In this document: piece by piece, positions 32,101 through 41,579 of the stretch
Layout: every line of letters starts with the position of its first letter
Position numbering within the stretch: position 1 is the first letter of the stretch
IMG/VR virus record: IMGVR_UViG_3300029309_000055
Location: 326-55,179 of that record
Strand: one strand, 5' to 3'
Origin: a virus
Length of the DNA: 54,854 nt
Position numbers and translations under genes: made by a program
Notes under the pieces: model-generated
The model's input: only the letters and a program-made list of their open reading frames with translations
Database searches by the model: none
Told to the model about the DNA's origin: nothing

Positions 32101-35100
32101 CAAATCTAACTGAGCTTTGAACTTTAAAAAATCATCCCCTACCGCTTCTTGTATTTGTTTGCGTTGCTCAAGAAGCCTCTTTACTCTGATATCTACATCA
32201 CCTGTAAACTTATTAAGGAACCTACCAAAAATTCCTTCTTTCTTTCTTTGATATTTACCTGTTGCTAAGAATGGAAGCTCAAATAAAGGGGGGTAGCTTC
32301 CATACTCTATACCTCCTTCATCGGTATCAAAAGAGCCACTTTCAATCCCACCTGCTTGTGTTTCACGAACCTCTGATAGATAGTCAGATATAAAGTCTTC
32401 AGGTATATCTAGTATCTCAGGATTTACTCCTGCTTCTTCTAAGATAAGATCCCACCCATCTTTACCTAAAGGTATAGGATCGTCCTGACTTGAGATATAG
32501 AAGTCAATGGCCTCATTGAAGGCTTTAAATTTTTCTTCGTCTGTTTTTATATTATTTGAACTAAGCTCTTGTTTAATTATACGAGAGGCTTTTCTAGCTT
32601 CGGATGGCGATATGAATGTTGCAAAACCTGTGTTAGTATCACTTATTTTTTTAGAGTTATCTAGAGTTGTAATAACACTGTCTAATACCCCATCAACATT
32701 GTTTAAAGCACCTGCTTGTGTTTCACGTATATCTGTTGAAGGCGAATACCCGAACTCGTATATTGAGTTGCCTTCAGTAAATAGCTCTCCTGCTTTGACT
32801 TCTTTTCTTAATATCTTAAATCCTTCATCTCCATGCATCCTAGCGCCATGCAATTCAGCATACCTAATGTCAGTAGTAACCCAATCACCAGCATTTATCA
32901 CTGCTCCTTGTATATTGTTCGGGACACCCCTATAAACAATTACTTTTGCTTCAGGCTTTCCACGTACAGATACAATTTGATTATATACTTTCTGGTCACT
33001 GATCGTGTCGTATGAACTACCAGTACCATAAAGCCTTAATCCATCAGATGAGTAAAAATCAGATGGATAAATACTTTCATCCATAGCACTCATTGGCGAT
33101 CCGTAACCTCTGTCGGGCGCTGTATGAGCTCCCCTATATTCAAATGAACCTTCTTGCGTTTGTCTTACGCCCATATCGATCTTCCTACTTGGGTCACGAC
33201 TTATGGAGGGAGCGTCATCTAAAAATTCAATTAATTTATCTAAACTTTTCTCAGGATCATCAACATCAAACCTTACGACAGGGTCTATATCAAACCCTCC
33301 TTTTAGCCTAGCCATCTCACCTGTAAGCCTGTTAACTGCAGCAGAGACTACTGGATTGTCTTTATCAAGTTCCCTAGCCGCCTTAAAACGATTTACATAT
33401 GAACGTAAGTAGCGTAATAAGACACGGACAAAGTTTGGATTACTTTTATAAAATTCTATCTCCTCTTCTGTTGTGTACCCTTTCAAAATTCTTTGGGCTT
33501 TCATTCGTAAGAACTCGTCAACAATAACGTGTTGCTCACTAATTCTTTGACTTGATAATGAAGTAGGGCCAAGCCTTTGACGAGAGGCTGCCTTCTTCTG
33601 ATCAGTATTATAGTAGAGATTTACAATCTCATTTATTTGATCAACATTAAAAGTTTCAAAGATAACGTCTATCTCTGCTTTGCTTAAATTTCTCCACGAT
33701 GCATGATGTATTACCTCATGGAAGGCTTCAAAGCGGGCAACATGCTGTGCATTGCTTTTATTTAGACCCATAGTTAGCCTAGCTAACCCAAAAGGATTAA
33801 TTACTAAAACCATGCCCTGTTTAGTTCCTACTGCTCTATACGCACCAAGGAATTTATTTTTCTTGTTGCGGTCAACCCGAACCTCCATACCAAAGAAGGA
33901 AGCTACTGTTTCTGCATCACGTCTCGCTTCAATATATCTGTCGTAGTGTTGTTCAGCAGTCTGCCCTTCTCCTAACTCTTCTGAAAGCTCTTTAGTTCCC
34001 CACACAGCGTCGAACTCACCAATAAACTCTTCTTCTCTTTTTATCTCCTGTTGTCTCTTTATCTCTAGCTCCTCTTCAGTTTCTTGTGAAAGACCTCCCG
34101 CCTGTGTTTCTCTCTGTTGGCTTTCTTTAACAATAACATCAGAATCCTGTTCGGTTATCTTTTTTTGTGCGAGCTCTTTATCTATGTCTTGAATAAGAAG
34201 TTCTTTGGCTTGAGAAACTTCAACGCCATCTACAAAACCTTCAGCCTCTTTAAGAGTAGAATTAGTTCTCTCTTCAAATTCTTTTTGTGATATTTGACCA
34301 CTAAGATACTCGTTGTATCTATCGGTGATCATATCAACATCAACATCAGAGACAGACGTGGTAATAGGCTCTCTAGCTCTTGATGCGGTTCGCAACTGTC
34401 TAGTTATCTCTTCTCTATTGTCTCGTAAAAATTGTTGTGTTAAAGGAGATGACCCCTCTAGATCAGAGATAATGTTATCTATAGTATCTTCTTGGAACTT
34501 TTCATATCTAGCGCCCCTACCTTTATCCATCATTGATTGCACACCAACAACTCCTCCACCCATAACGCCCCCTATACTGGCTGCATGAAGGCCAGTCATA
34601 ACTCTATCAATCATCGGTGTGTCTTCATTAAGAGCAGCATCCATAATGAATGTCTGTATAAATTCATCAATACCTTCTTCAGCAGCTTCACTCGCTGCTG
34701 GAATTCCAAATTGTCTTATAAACCTAGACTTTTTAGCTGCTTGTTTGAGTTGCTTTTCAATACTAACTCTTATGGCTTCTTTTACTTTGGTTGATGTTAA
34801 ACCTCTTACATCTAAATTAAGTATCTTCGACATACCTGCTGACATACCTTTGTATGTCATACCCCGTAAAAAGGCTTGTTCAAAACCCCCTAAACCTACA
34901 CCCATAAACGCTGAAGTAATTAGTCCCGTAGTTGTTCCAGATAATAACGCATACCCTAACGCTGCGTCATGTTTTTCTTCATGAGTCAAGTTGTCTGGCT
35001 GTGCATCGTATATTGTCGCATACGTGTTACCTGCACTTCTGTTTGCAGCAGTCAAAAATAAAGACGGAAAAGGAGCAGCTTTTCGGAAGACCCCATTTGC

Positions 35101-36873
35101 TACTGCTTTGTTGTATTGTTTAATGGCTTCCTGCACTCCTTCAGAAGCCACTACGTCAACAGAGTCATTTACTTTTTTTTGAACTTGCTTCTTTAGAGCT
35201 AAGTCTTTAGCTGTATCTCCAAACTGTCTCCCTGTTACTGCCTTTGTTAAATTTTTAGCTAGTGCTTTAGCAGTGCTTGTAACTCCTGCTTTTGTACTAG
35301 CGTAAGCAACACCACCAAGACCTAAAGTTCCCGCAGATAGCAAAGCTGTCGCAGAGACATCAACAACCATTGGCGCAACCACGTTTGAGAGATCCATACC
35401 CCAGCCAAAATCATCACCGAAAACAGAAGCGATATCTCTTCTGCGCTGTCTGGCCCTTTGATTGTCTACTAAATACTTTGTAGCTCCCTCGCTCTTAAAT
35501 ATAACAGCCCCTAAAGAAGCAAATAAACCAATTACTGCGTCGGGAACAGTTGCTACGACATCTCCTAATCTGTTTTTTATAGAACTGTAATTACGTCTGT
35601 CAGCCAAAAATTCATCAAGTATGTCTGTATCAGATAAATTTTTAACTTTGCCCGCTTGTTTAGCAGCCATCCAATTATTACTTGTGGCTGCTGAGTCAGA
35701 TAAAAATTGATTGTATTGGTCATAGGTAAGTTCCCTGAACAACTTACGCTGATTCCTGAGTGATTTAAGCTGACTTGGTGAAAGCCTATCATCTGATTCG
35801 ATTGCTCTTTCAAACACATCCTTTTGCTGCATTAGGTTTGGATGGGCTAGTACATGCCCACTGCCTAAGATACGAATGTTTTTTGTGTTATCATCTTCAT
35901 AAAAATTAAACTCTCCTCTTTCATTTACTTCGTTAGCTGCTAATAATTCAACAGCCTCTTTAATCTCTTTGTCTGAATATCTTTGTAAAGCAGCCCCTTC
36001 ACCAAAACCATTTTTAGATGCATAAGCCGCAGACAGCCCTTTGCGAATGTCGCCCACTACAGCCAAAACATCGCTTTGCTGATTAGCAGAAGGGTCTAAG
36101 TCTTTTGCTTTTACAAGACCCCGCATGACATCAAGAGCATTTTGAGATACTTCACCAGACCTGTCATCAGACCCTAGAACATTATTTAGCTCTGATAAAA
36201 TTTGAGCCTCTCTAATAATTTCAAAATTTGTTTTAGCGTCTTGCTCTTTTTTAAGCCCAGACATAACACGATACGCATCTGAATAATTTAAAGCTCCCAG
36301 CCTAACAGAATCATCTAACGCTTTACCTCTATCAGTTATGTTAACGCCCCCAATAACTTTATTGTTGCCTTTTTCATCTGAGACTCTCGCAAAAGAAAGC
36401 AAACCAGAATCAACTAAGAGTGTCTTGGCAGAGTTTAACTGGTTATCCAACTCTTTTTGGTTGCCGCTGCCGCTACTCTGATTCTCAAGCCAAGTAGATC
36501 CTGCTTGCTCTCCGTAAGCCATACGGATAAGATTAGTCTTTGTTTGTATGTCTGGCTCTGGTTGGATTGTTCGTAATAACTCTTCAGAATTAGCTTGTTC
36601 AGCATCAATTAATTCTTGTTCTAATAAAGAAGATACGAGACCTTGAGTGATGTTAGACTCAAGGTCATCGTTTAGCTGACCTGTACGAAAATAATGACCT
36701 CTTTGATAATTTGCATATCCAAGAGACTTTGTGATTGGGTCTTGTATATTAGCGCCCGCCTGATTTGACCAGACACTTAAAGGTTGAAGAGGAGCAACGA
36801 CGATATTTTCATCGAGATCATTTGGCACGGGGGTTTTCTCCCCCAACGATAATGTTGGATATAAGTCTGACAC
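29149..36873 (-). CDS. giant polyvalent internal virion protein (metallopeptidase + ART-like domains)
   Basis: The 2,574-residue protein starts at GTG 36873. Residues about 430-800 hold several hydrophobic, Gly/Ala-rich segments that could insert in a membrane. Near residue 1052 is HEVIHHASW, a zinc peptidase-type HExxH. About 1240-1385 is an ADP-ribosyltransferase-like block (YRGAHTAP, VIVYRGVP, GDWVTTDIRYAELHG, GNSIYEFGY) as found in phage polyvalent proteins. A short tag RETQAG recurs near 921, 1383 and 1503, with RQTQEG near 1236, at domain borders. The C-terminal third is helical. Such proteins are packaged in the head and injected with DNA. Position beside other internal proteins and terminase supports this. 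Confidence 0.8.
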   Translation of the reverse strand: MSDLYPTLSLGEKTPVPNDLDENIVVAPLQPLSVWSNQAGANIQDPITKSLGYANYQRGHYFRTGQLNDDLESNITQGLVSSLLEQELIDAEQANSEELLRTIQPEPDIQTKTNLIRMAYGEQAGSTWLENQSSGSGNQKELDNQLNSAKTLLVDSGLLSFARVSDEKGNNKVIGGVNITDRGKALDDSVRLGALNYSDAYRVMSGLKKEQDAKTNFEIIREAQILSELNNVLGSDDRSGEVSQNALDVMRGLVKAKDLDPSANQQSDVLAVVGDIRKGLSAAYASKNGFGEGAALQRYSDKEIKEAVELLAANEVNERGEFNFYEDDNTKNIRILGSGHVLAHPNLMQQKDVFERAIESDDRLSPSQLKSLRNQRKLFRELTYDQYNQFLSDSAATSNNWMAAKQAGKVKNLSDTDILDEFLADRRNYSSIKNRLGDVVATVPDAVIGLFASLGAVIFKSEGATKYLVDNQRARQRRRDIASVFGDDFGWGMDLSNVVAPMVVDVSATALLSAGTLGLGGVAYASTKAGVTSTAKALAKNLTKAVTGRQFGDTAKDLALKKQVQKKVNDSVDVVASEGVQEAIKQYNKAVANGVFRKAAPFPSLFLTAANRSAGNTYATIYDAQPDNLTHEEKHDAALGYALLSGTTTGLITSAFMGVGLGGFEQAFLRGMTYKGMSAGMSKILNLDVRGLTSTKVKEAIRVSIEKQLKQAAKKSRFIRQFGIPAASEAAEEGIDEFIQTFIMDAALNEDTPMIDRVMTGLHAASIGGVMGGGVVGVQSMMDKGRGARYEKFQEDTIDNIISDLEGSSPLTQQFLRDNREEITRQLRTASRAREPITTSVSDVDVDMITDRYNEYLSGQISQKEFEERTNSTLKEAEGFVDGVEVSQAKELLIQDIDKELAQKKITEQDSDVIVKESQQRETQAGGLSQETEEELEIKRQQEIKREEEFIGEFDAVWGTKELSEELGEGQTAEQHYDRYIEARRDAETVASFFGMEVRVDRNKKNKFLGAYRAVGTKQGMVLVINPFGLARLTMGLNKSNAQHVARFEAFHEVIHHASWRNLSKAEIDVIFETFNVDQINEIVNLYYNTDQKKAASRQRLGPTSLSSQRISEQHVIVDEFLRMKAQRILKGYTTEEEIEFYKSNPNFVRVLLRYLRSYVNRFKAARELDKDNPVVSAAVNRLTGEMARLKGGFDIDPVVRFDVDDPEKSLDKLIEFLDDAPSISRDPSRKIDMGVRQTQEGSFEYRGAHTAPDRGYGSPMSAMDESIYPSDFYSSDGLRLYGTGSSYDTISDQKVYNQIVSVRGKPEAKVIVYRGVPNNIQGAVINAGDWVTTDIRYAELHGARMHGDEGFKILRKEVKAGELFTEGNSIYEFGYSPSTDIRETQAGALNNVDGVLDSVITTLDNSKKISDTNTGFATFISPSEARKASRIIKQELSSNNIKTDEEKFKAFNEAIDFYISSQDDPIPLGKDGWDLILEEAGVNPEILDIPEDFISDYLSEVRETQAGGIESGSFDTDEGGIEYGSYPPLFELPFLATGKYQRKKEGIFGRFLNKFTGDVDIRVKRLLEQRKQIQEAVGDDFLKFKAQLDLIIKEDFGGKAPVELIQILTGSRENITPETDQEYADDLVNAGASTEDQIKKVRAAYVARKKKEFRDKKKQAITELGKLQNVPEKDSNNTRLVKHLLGDGLDLSDSNKKVLGLRDLTDQISGVIRDIVGADSEIGIAIDDNMEMYLHKTYRLFTDKEYRDSIRKDEKYENVRATAGAFLLKQYKTLNKEWESDMVDRGLDPDKKTDVQAFKEALVNDYLDIHLSEKRETSNLFQSLRTHTKGVVSLNADVLKKRKNPPKELRDLLGESEDTTGFDTLLETFQHIGLIAAHANFLRNLKKFGTSSTLLSGDPFLIEKKEGQEAPEGFSLLYENNESNKNPEGNPVVNAPFKDGKSYYVLTELKEALEAILSPEAKVKETEAKKAQEFMTKVGSRLTGLSLGAKTLGSVGFYVRNILSNVLFFGPSQGFWGMNKMLGSFGKEFMRKKYLSMTPQEVSAFHRTLISLGVIGNEIESRLIQDFLTNPRSEEQFQNELLSELDKIKAQEKVENKDFLDDSLEKLSDSKVAKSSKFIGRRLRELSQTVDSFYKIAYFMNELEVLQQARAKHNTQGGINYAEMSDQKLMDLAAQKVKRTAQSYDQAPPFVQNLQDTWFGVMFAPFIRFKLEVPRIMINTVRLAKEEMSDSNPVIRKRGKKRLQSFTGVLVGFSALAPVIVNTLSGIGDDEDEALRDSMPEYLRTHSFFYVPFKDELYSLDLTYLNPYAMMVDPFLRAFEQIWRGSPSQAGGAFAKAMIADQYLDQQILAGAVTSAISNRDPETGKPIREVNDTSFESLYKTFSFVFAESLMPRTPEKIYKEGFVKLMEGDPDMTDFILTPLGAVAKEFLPLKPFRIQPERSLDRFLSERAAEYRRSSSIKGRMYTDNSLSEGFIQKLADTDVERRRRINEHLIKTFRGYRKLGLTNQQIYSQAMEKGYGKRRMALLLNGLMERPSLTKPFINNMVRKGDTHIERLRTYQSQLNTYGRYIPVE
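32349..32367 (-). repeat. RETQAG-coding repeat in the giant gene (third tag)
   Basis: CACCTGCTTGTGTTTCACG here is identical to 32709-32727, both encoding RETQAG. It marks the border between a roughly 120-residue domain and the C-terminal region. Confidence 0.8.
32709..32727 (-). repeat. RETQAG-coding repeat in the giant gene (second tag)
   Basis: This is the exact copy of 32349-32367. It directly follows the ADP-ribosyltransferase-like block. A diverged first copy lies near 34094-34115 and a degenerate one (RQTQEG) near 33150-33168. Confidence 0.8.
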
Positions 36874-36909
36874 AGCAGAATTTGGGTTTGTATAGTTATT
36901 ATTTAGTAA

Positions 36910-38043
36910 TTACCTTCTCCAGCTATCGCTTACTTCAGTAACAGCGGGGTCAGGAGTAGAAATCTCTTCGTTAAATCTCATAGACAAAGCCGATCTTTGT
37001 AACGTCAGAGTTTTGAAGGCTATATTGAAAAGCTCTTCAACTGCAAGTTCTTTCAAACCAGATTCTTCATCTTCAGGCATTGTGCCTGAAGCATATTTTA
37101 ATTGTTTAATTAAAGAAATAAGTGCCTCTTTTCTAGAGGAAGCCGATAAGCTCGTTCCTTTAGGTAAAGCAATATTGAGGTTCTCCAGAAGTTGATCTGA
37201 TATGTCTGCTCCTGTATTTAGTCTGAATAGAATCTGACCAATGTCTTCTAATTCTTTAAGACTCTCTGTTCTTGTTATTTTAGAACTTTCTCTTCTTTGT
37301 ATTATATCAAAAATTTCACGATCTCTTTGAGATAAATCAGCGTCGAGCCCACTTGTTGGTGTTCCAGCTTTAGCTAGATCTTCCAGCTTACTTTTGAAAG
37401 CGTCTTGATCCGCTTTCTTTTTGGTAAGATTAGCGTCTGCTTCCGTGAATAATGACTTAATTGTAGTGTCTCCCATCAGGGAAGCAATTTTTGGTGTCAT
37501 AGCAGTAGCTAGAAGAGCATCTCTCTTAACAGAATTAGGAGCGTCAGAAGAAGATATTTCTTGTAGTCTGCTTGCTACTTGAGGTGCTATTAACTGTACT
37601 TGTTGTTCTTTCCTATTTTTCCTTTGAGCAGTTTGTAAATCTATAAATGCTTTTTGTTCTTTAATCGAACCCTCTCCCCGCATACCAAACTGCCTTATCG
37701 CCCCAGCTATGTCTTGAGAGGGCATGTTAGAAGCAGCAATGTCAGAGAAAAATGAACCTTTCAAATCAGCCATGTCTGTGGTTGGGTCAAACGACCCTTG
37801 CATAGCTTGTGCGCTAGAAGACACGTTAGGTATGTTTGCGCTCCTTTGTAACTTCCTATATTCAGGAGTTAATATTGTTGGCTCGTTTAGACGAATCTTC
37901 TCTCCTTGAAGAGCCATTTCTTGTGCTGCTGCTCTATATCCTTGCCTACGTAAACGACGTGCGGCTCTTCTGTACTTAGAAGATGGGCGGTCTAAAGAAT
38001 ATCTTTTCCCCAACTCGTAGGAGGGCATTGTAGTAAACTGCAT
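36910..38043 (-). CDS. internal virion protein candidate
   Basis: The 377-residue protein starts with a basic Arg-rich N-terminus (SSKYRRAARRLRRQGYRAAA) and is otherwise helical, with Ser/Gln-rich parts. It lies just upstream of the giant gene in the same leftward operon. Basic helical proteins in this position are commonly internal or ejection proteins. No family recognised. Confidence 0.6.
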   Translation of the reverse strand: MQFTTMPSYELGKRYSLDRPSSKYRRAARRLRRQGYRAAAQEMALQGEKIRLNEPTILTPEYRKLQRSANIPNVSSSAQAMQGSFDPTTDMADLKGSFFSDIAASNMPSQDIAGAIRQFGMRGEGSIKEQKAFIDLQTAQRKNRKEQQVQLIAPQVASRLQEISSSDAPNSVKRDALLATAMTPKIASLMGDTTIKSLFTEADANLTKKKADQDAFKSKLEDLAKAGTPTSGLDADLSQRDREIFDIIQRRESSKITRTESLKELEDIGQILFRLNTGADISDQLLENLNIALPKGTSLSASSRKEALISLIKQLKYASGTMPEDEESGLKELAVEELFNIAFKTLTLQRSALSMRFNEEISTPDPAVTEVSDSWRR

Positions 38044-38063
38044 ATATGTGAATTATTTATGTT

Positions 38064-38426
38064 TTATTGCTTACGTTTCTTATTAGCGTCTCTTAGAGCC
38101 ATCCTCCTTGCAGAGGCTTTGCTAGCTGGTCTTGGACTCATGTCTCCTATAGCTCTGTTTGCTGCAGGGGATGCTCTATCTTTTCCGATTGGTCTGCCAA
38201 AAGCAGTTGCAGGACGGCCAAAAAAAGCTGCCTTCTCTGCATCATCTTTTGCTGCTTGCGCTGAGATAGGGATTGATGACTCATAATTTGGAGACATACC
38301 CATTAAAGAGTTTTGAGCAGCCATCCGCTTGTCTTCTTGATCTTTTTTCTTTTTTATAGAGCCTCCTCCAATAGCTCTACCTTCACCATCTTTTGAAAAA
38401 TATGTTCCTGTTCTTTTATCGCTCAT
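38064..38426 (-). CDS. small basic virion-operon protein
   Basis: The 120-residue protein is basic and low-complexity (GGGSIKKKKDQEDKRMAAQN, AFFGRPATAFGRPIGKDRAS, ending ANKKRKQ). It is probably disordered. It is co-transcribed with the internal virion genes. A DNA-binding head protein is possible; function unknown. Confidence 0.55.
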   Translation of the reverse strand: MSDKRTGTYFSKDGEGRAIGGGSIKKKKDQEDKRMAAQNSLMGMSPNYESSIPISAQAAKDDAEKAAFFGRPATAFGRPIGKDRASPAANRAIGDMSPRPASKASARRMALRDANKKRKQ

Positions 38427-38428
38427 AA

Positions 38429-39700
38429 TTATCTACCAAACATCTTATCTTCTTTTTCTTTTACCATCCTTAAAACTTCCGCTCTTTCCTTAGGAGACAA
38501 TCCTTTTATTTCTTCATTAAATTCAGAAGTAAATTCGGGAGGTTCTTTAACTTTAAACTGTTCGTCCAACATTTCTCTCTTCTGTCTTTCACGATCTTTT
38601 GTTTGTTGTTCTTTCTCTCTTGCTTCTTTTGCTTTAAAAGCAGTCTCCATTGCTAAAGGATTAAGTCCCTGAGAGTTTATGGGGTCATCGAGGACTGTTT
38701 CTCCTGATCTGACTTTAGGGTCAAGGTTTGTGTCCGTTTTAAATTGTTTATACCCCCTGACAAGGTCTCTAAAATTTCTAAAAGCTCTAGCTTTGGGTTG
38801 TTGTATATTAAATGTACCCTCTCGAATACGAGCTGCTACTTCTTCCCCTGTGCGTAATCGAAAACTACCATCAGGCTCTCTCTTGCCTAAACGTGTAGGA
38901 GCAAGAGTGGCTTTATCTTTAAGAAACTGGTCGTAGCCCCCTGCATAACCTGCAAAGTATTCTTCATCAGGAGTTAATCTTTTGGGTTTATTTCTTATAT
39001 CGTTTATAACTTGTTCAGCGGTAGGAGGTTTACCAGATGGTTTTGTACCAGATGTTTCTTGATCAGATGGTTTTGTACCAGATGGTTCTTCATCAGATGG
39101 TTCTTCATCAGATGGTTCTTGATCAGATAGTCCTTCATCAGAGGGTTCTGTTTTAGTAAGACCGATTTCTCTGCTTGCATCATCAGATATATCTTGCTCT
39201 GTTTCTAGCGCAGAAGAAAGGTCAGTGTATGCCTTGTTTATGTCTCCTTTACTCAGGGCAATTTGTTCTTTATCGGTTTTGCCCAGCATGTCGTCATCTG
39301 CATAACTAAAAAGAGATAGTATTTCAGTCTCATCATCAGCACCAAAATCACTTAAATCCGTAATTAAAGCCTGTCTTAATCCTTCTTCAAAATACGGTTC
39401 TTTCCTCGTTCCTTTTAAATTAGGGTTAAGGGCTTCATTAATAAAGTCAGATCCCTTTACTGTTGCTTGCGCTTCACTAATTCTATTAATTAGGTCAACT
39501 GAGCCCGCTTTGCCATATTTATTAATTTCTGCCCCTATCCTCCTTAGTGCATCCTCAACAGTGCCTCCAAAACCAAAAGCTATTGGATTCCTTTCTTGAT
39601 TTCTTGGGTCGGATGGATATATAGCTAAGTGTAATTCACGAGCATAATAGTCTGCTAAGTCGTTTTTTTGTTTTTCCGTTAATTCGCTGTATTTTGCCAT
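38429..39700 (-). CDS. virion-operon protein with Pro-Ser-Asp repeat linker
   Basis: The 423-residue protein has a helical N-terminus, a linker at about residues 185-225 made of five-residue units (EPSDE, TKPSD, TKPSG) and a helical, charged C-terminal half (KEQQTKDRERQKREMLDEQF). It follows the terminase in the leftward operon. It is likely an internal or head protein; no family recognised. Confidence 0.6.
   Translation of the reverse strand: MAKYSELTEKQKNDLADYYARELHLAIYPSDPRNQERNPIAFGFGGTVEDALRRIGAEINKYGKAGSVDLINRISEAQATVKGSDFINEALNPNLKGTRKEPYFEEGLRQALITDLSDFGADDETEILSLFSYADDDMLGKTDKEQIALSKGDINKAYTDLSSALETEQDISDDASREIGLTKTEPSDEGLSDQEPSDEEPSDEEPSGTKPSDQETSGTKPSGKPPTAEQVINDIRNKPKRLTPDEEYFAGYAGGYDQFLKDKATLAPTRLGKREPDGSFRLRTGEEVAARIREGTFNIQQPKARAFRNFRDLVRGYKQFKTDTNLDPKVRSGETVLDDPINSQGLNPLAMETAFKAKEAREKEQQTKDRERQKREMLDEQFKVKEPPEFTSEFNEEIKGLSPKERAEVLRMVKEKEDKMFGR
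39030..39150. repeat. 15-bp tandem repeat tract
   Basis: About eight near-copies of a 15-bp unit of the form TCAGATGGTTCTTCA encode the Pro-Ser-Asp/Glu linker of the surrounding gene. The linker length would be prone to slippage. Confidence 0.85.
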
Positions 39701-39757
39701 AAAATATAAATGATATTACCTATAAATTTAGTTTTTTTATATGAAAAGTCAACAAGC

Positions 39758-41536
39758 CTATGCCCCTTGCAAGGTCTGCGTGGACAACATATTAGTAAGT
39801 GCTTTGATAGATTTGCGTTGGTTTGGTTTAAAACCGCTACTTTTCCCTGTCTCTACAGGTTCTACAGCAACTAAGCCGTGACGTTGTCGGGCTAAATCTA
39901 AACAAAGAAAAGCAGCGTCAGCCAAGTCAGGGGACTTTCCTAGTCTTGATTTATAGTCTATTTTACTTTCTACCTTCATCCTCAAGGTGTTTCCTTTGAT
40001 CATATCATAATTCCTGCCTGTTATTTCTTGAGCTAAATCCCCGTTTATACCAAAAATTTGTTTAGTCCTACAAAGTTCTTTGCCAACAAACCACAACTCA
40101 GTTACTCTATTCACATATAATTCGCTTCCTATAAGTTTTGAATTAGCAGAGACTTTACGTTCAGATGCTTTACCTCCAAAAGAAACTCGCAAAATTTCGT
40201 CACTCCATTCTCCAGCTAAAACGTCGCAAAAAGGGGCTCCTGCTCCCGTTGCGTCTACTGCAATATCCATCGGTTTTATCTTTCTTTTTTGACACTCCTG
40301 CTTCACCTGACGAACAATCTGATAAGTCCTTGGAACCGCTTTGTTGGTGGCATCGTCGTTGAGATGTATAGCCTCATCCAGCTCACAAACAAACTGCCCA
40401 TTTACATCATAACCAACTTTTCCTGTGTATAGAATGCATCTATCACCACCGTTTGTAAAGGCAGGATCTAGACCCGCTATTGGTATAGGAGTGCCTTTCC
40501 AGTCCACCTTGTTCATGGAGCCACTTCGAGACAATTCTGCTTCGTTGTATATCGTATCTTCTTCATCACCATCGAAAAATACAGCACGGCACATCCTGTA
40601 GTACCCTCGTGACTCCTGACCTAATAATGCTTTATCTTCGTTTAGCTTGTCCGTTGTTGGTAACCAAGGGTATATAACTTCATCTGCAACAACATTTGGA
40701 CTCCTTTCAGCGTCAAACCTAATGTATTCGCCTCCCCATTTAGTTCTCCACTCATAATCAATATTAGTATCTACGCTATCCCACCCATGTTTCGGAGTAG
40801 CCCAAACTCCAAAAGCATCGAACCTTGAGTTTGGGTTGCTTAATCCTATCATCTCAAACCTCTCATTTTTAGATAAGTTACTCAAACCAGCTTGGACAAT
40901 AGCCTCAGAAATTTCTGACAGCTCATCAGCTATCAAAATAACACGCTTTTGTTTAATACCTATAAACTTACCTATTGCTTCTTTAGTCTTTGATTTTTCT
41001 GCAGCAATCAAAGAGAGACCTGCTCTTTCTATTAAGTTACCTTTTTCTGTTACATAAGCAGCGTTACCTATACTATCTCTTATCCTAATAGGAGCACCTT
41101 CTATCACCATCAGTAGAGATACGACAGAACCCCAAATTCTCTTTCTAGCCTCACGTAACGTAGTTGATGTCAGTAGAACTAGAGTATCTCTTGGAGCAGC
41201 TAACCAGTTAAGAATACCCCAAGCTGCTAACGTATGAGACTTTCCGCTATTTGCAGCACCTCCTATTGCTATGTATTTATTGCGAATGACCGCTCTTATC
41301 ATTTCCTCTGCCCAAGGATGGCGAACCATCATGGGTTCTGGTCTTTCTGGACTGTTCCATATTTCATCACAAAGCCTCCAAAAATAATATTCTTTAGCTC
41401 TGTAAGACTCGTGGTTCCCTAGTCCATATAGTAAAGCTGTAATAGTGTTAGTTGGAGGAATGAGCATACCGCCAACATTCATCTTTTTAGATTTAGCATC
41501 TATAGAAGGTTCATACGCTTTAGTGGTCTTACTCAT
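39758..41536 (-). CDS. terL: terminase large subunit
   Basis: The 592-residue packaging motor has an ATPase part with Walker A GGAANSGKS (92-100) and Walker B RVILIADE (198-205), and an RNase H-like nuclease with acidic residues in LDPAF (Asp357), IAVDAT (Asp428) and SPDLADAAF (Asp540). It cuts concatemeric DNA and drives it into the head through the portal. It is encoded leftward and faces away from the small subunit gene, which starts 43 bases off on the other strand. Confidence 0.92.
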   Translation of the reverse strand: MSKTTKAYEPSIDAKSKKMNVGGMLIPPTNTITALLYGLGNHESYRAKEYYFWRLCDEIWNSPERPEPMMVRHPWAEEMIRAVIRNKYIAIGGAANSGKSHTLAAWGILNWLAAPRDTLVLLTSTTLREARKRIWGSVVSLLMVIEGAPIRIRDSIGNAAYVTEKGNLIERAGLSLIAAEKSKTKEAIGKFIGIKQKRVILIADELSEISEAIVQAGLSNLSKNERFEMIGLSNPNSRFDAFGVWATPKHGWDSVDTNIDYEWRTKWGGEYIRFDAERSPNVVADEVIYPWLPTTDKLNEDKALLGQESRGYYRMCRAVFFDGDEEDTIYNEAELSRSGSMNKVDWKGTPIPIAGLDPAFTNGGDRCILYTGKVGYDVNGQFVCELDEAIHLNDDATNKAVPRTYQIVRQVKQECQKRKIKPMDIAVDATGAGAPFCDVLAGEWSDEILRVSFGGKASERKVSANSKLIGSELYVNRVTELWFVGKELCRTKQIFGINGDLAQEITGRNYDMIKGNTLRMKVESKIDYKSRLGKSPDLADAAFLCLDLARQRHGLVAVEPVETGKSSGFKPNQRKSIKALTNMLSTQTLQGA

Positions 41537-41579
41537 ATAACTTGAAAACAGTTTAAAATAATAGTATAAGTTATGTGGT

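Noticed and set aside
29149-36873. Giant gene as a virion RNA polymerase (N4-like)
   Set aside because: No T7/N4-type polymerase motifs were seen; the visible parts are peptidase-like, ART-like and helical/membrane segments.
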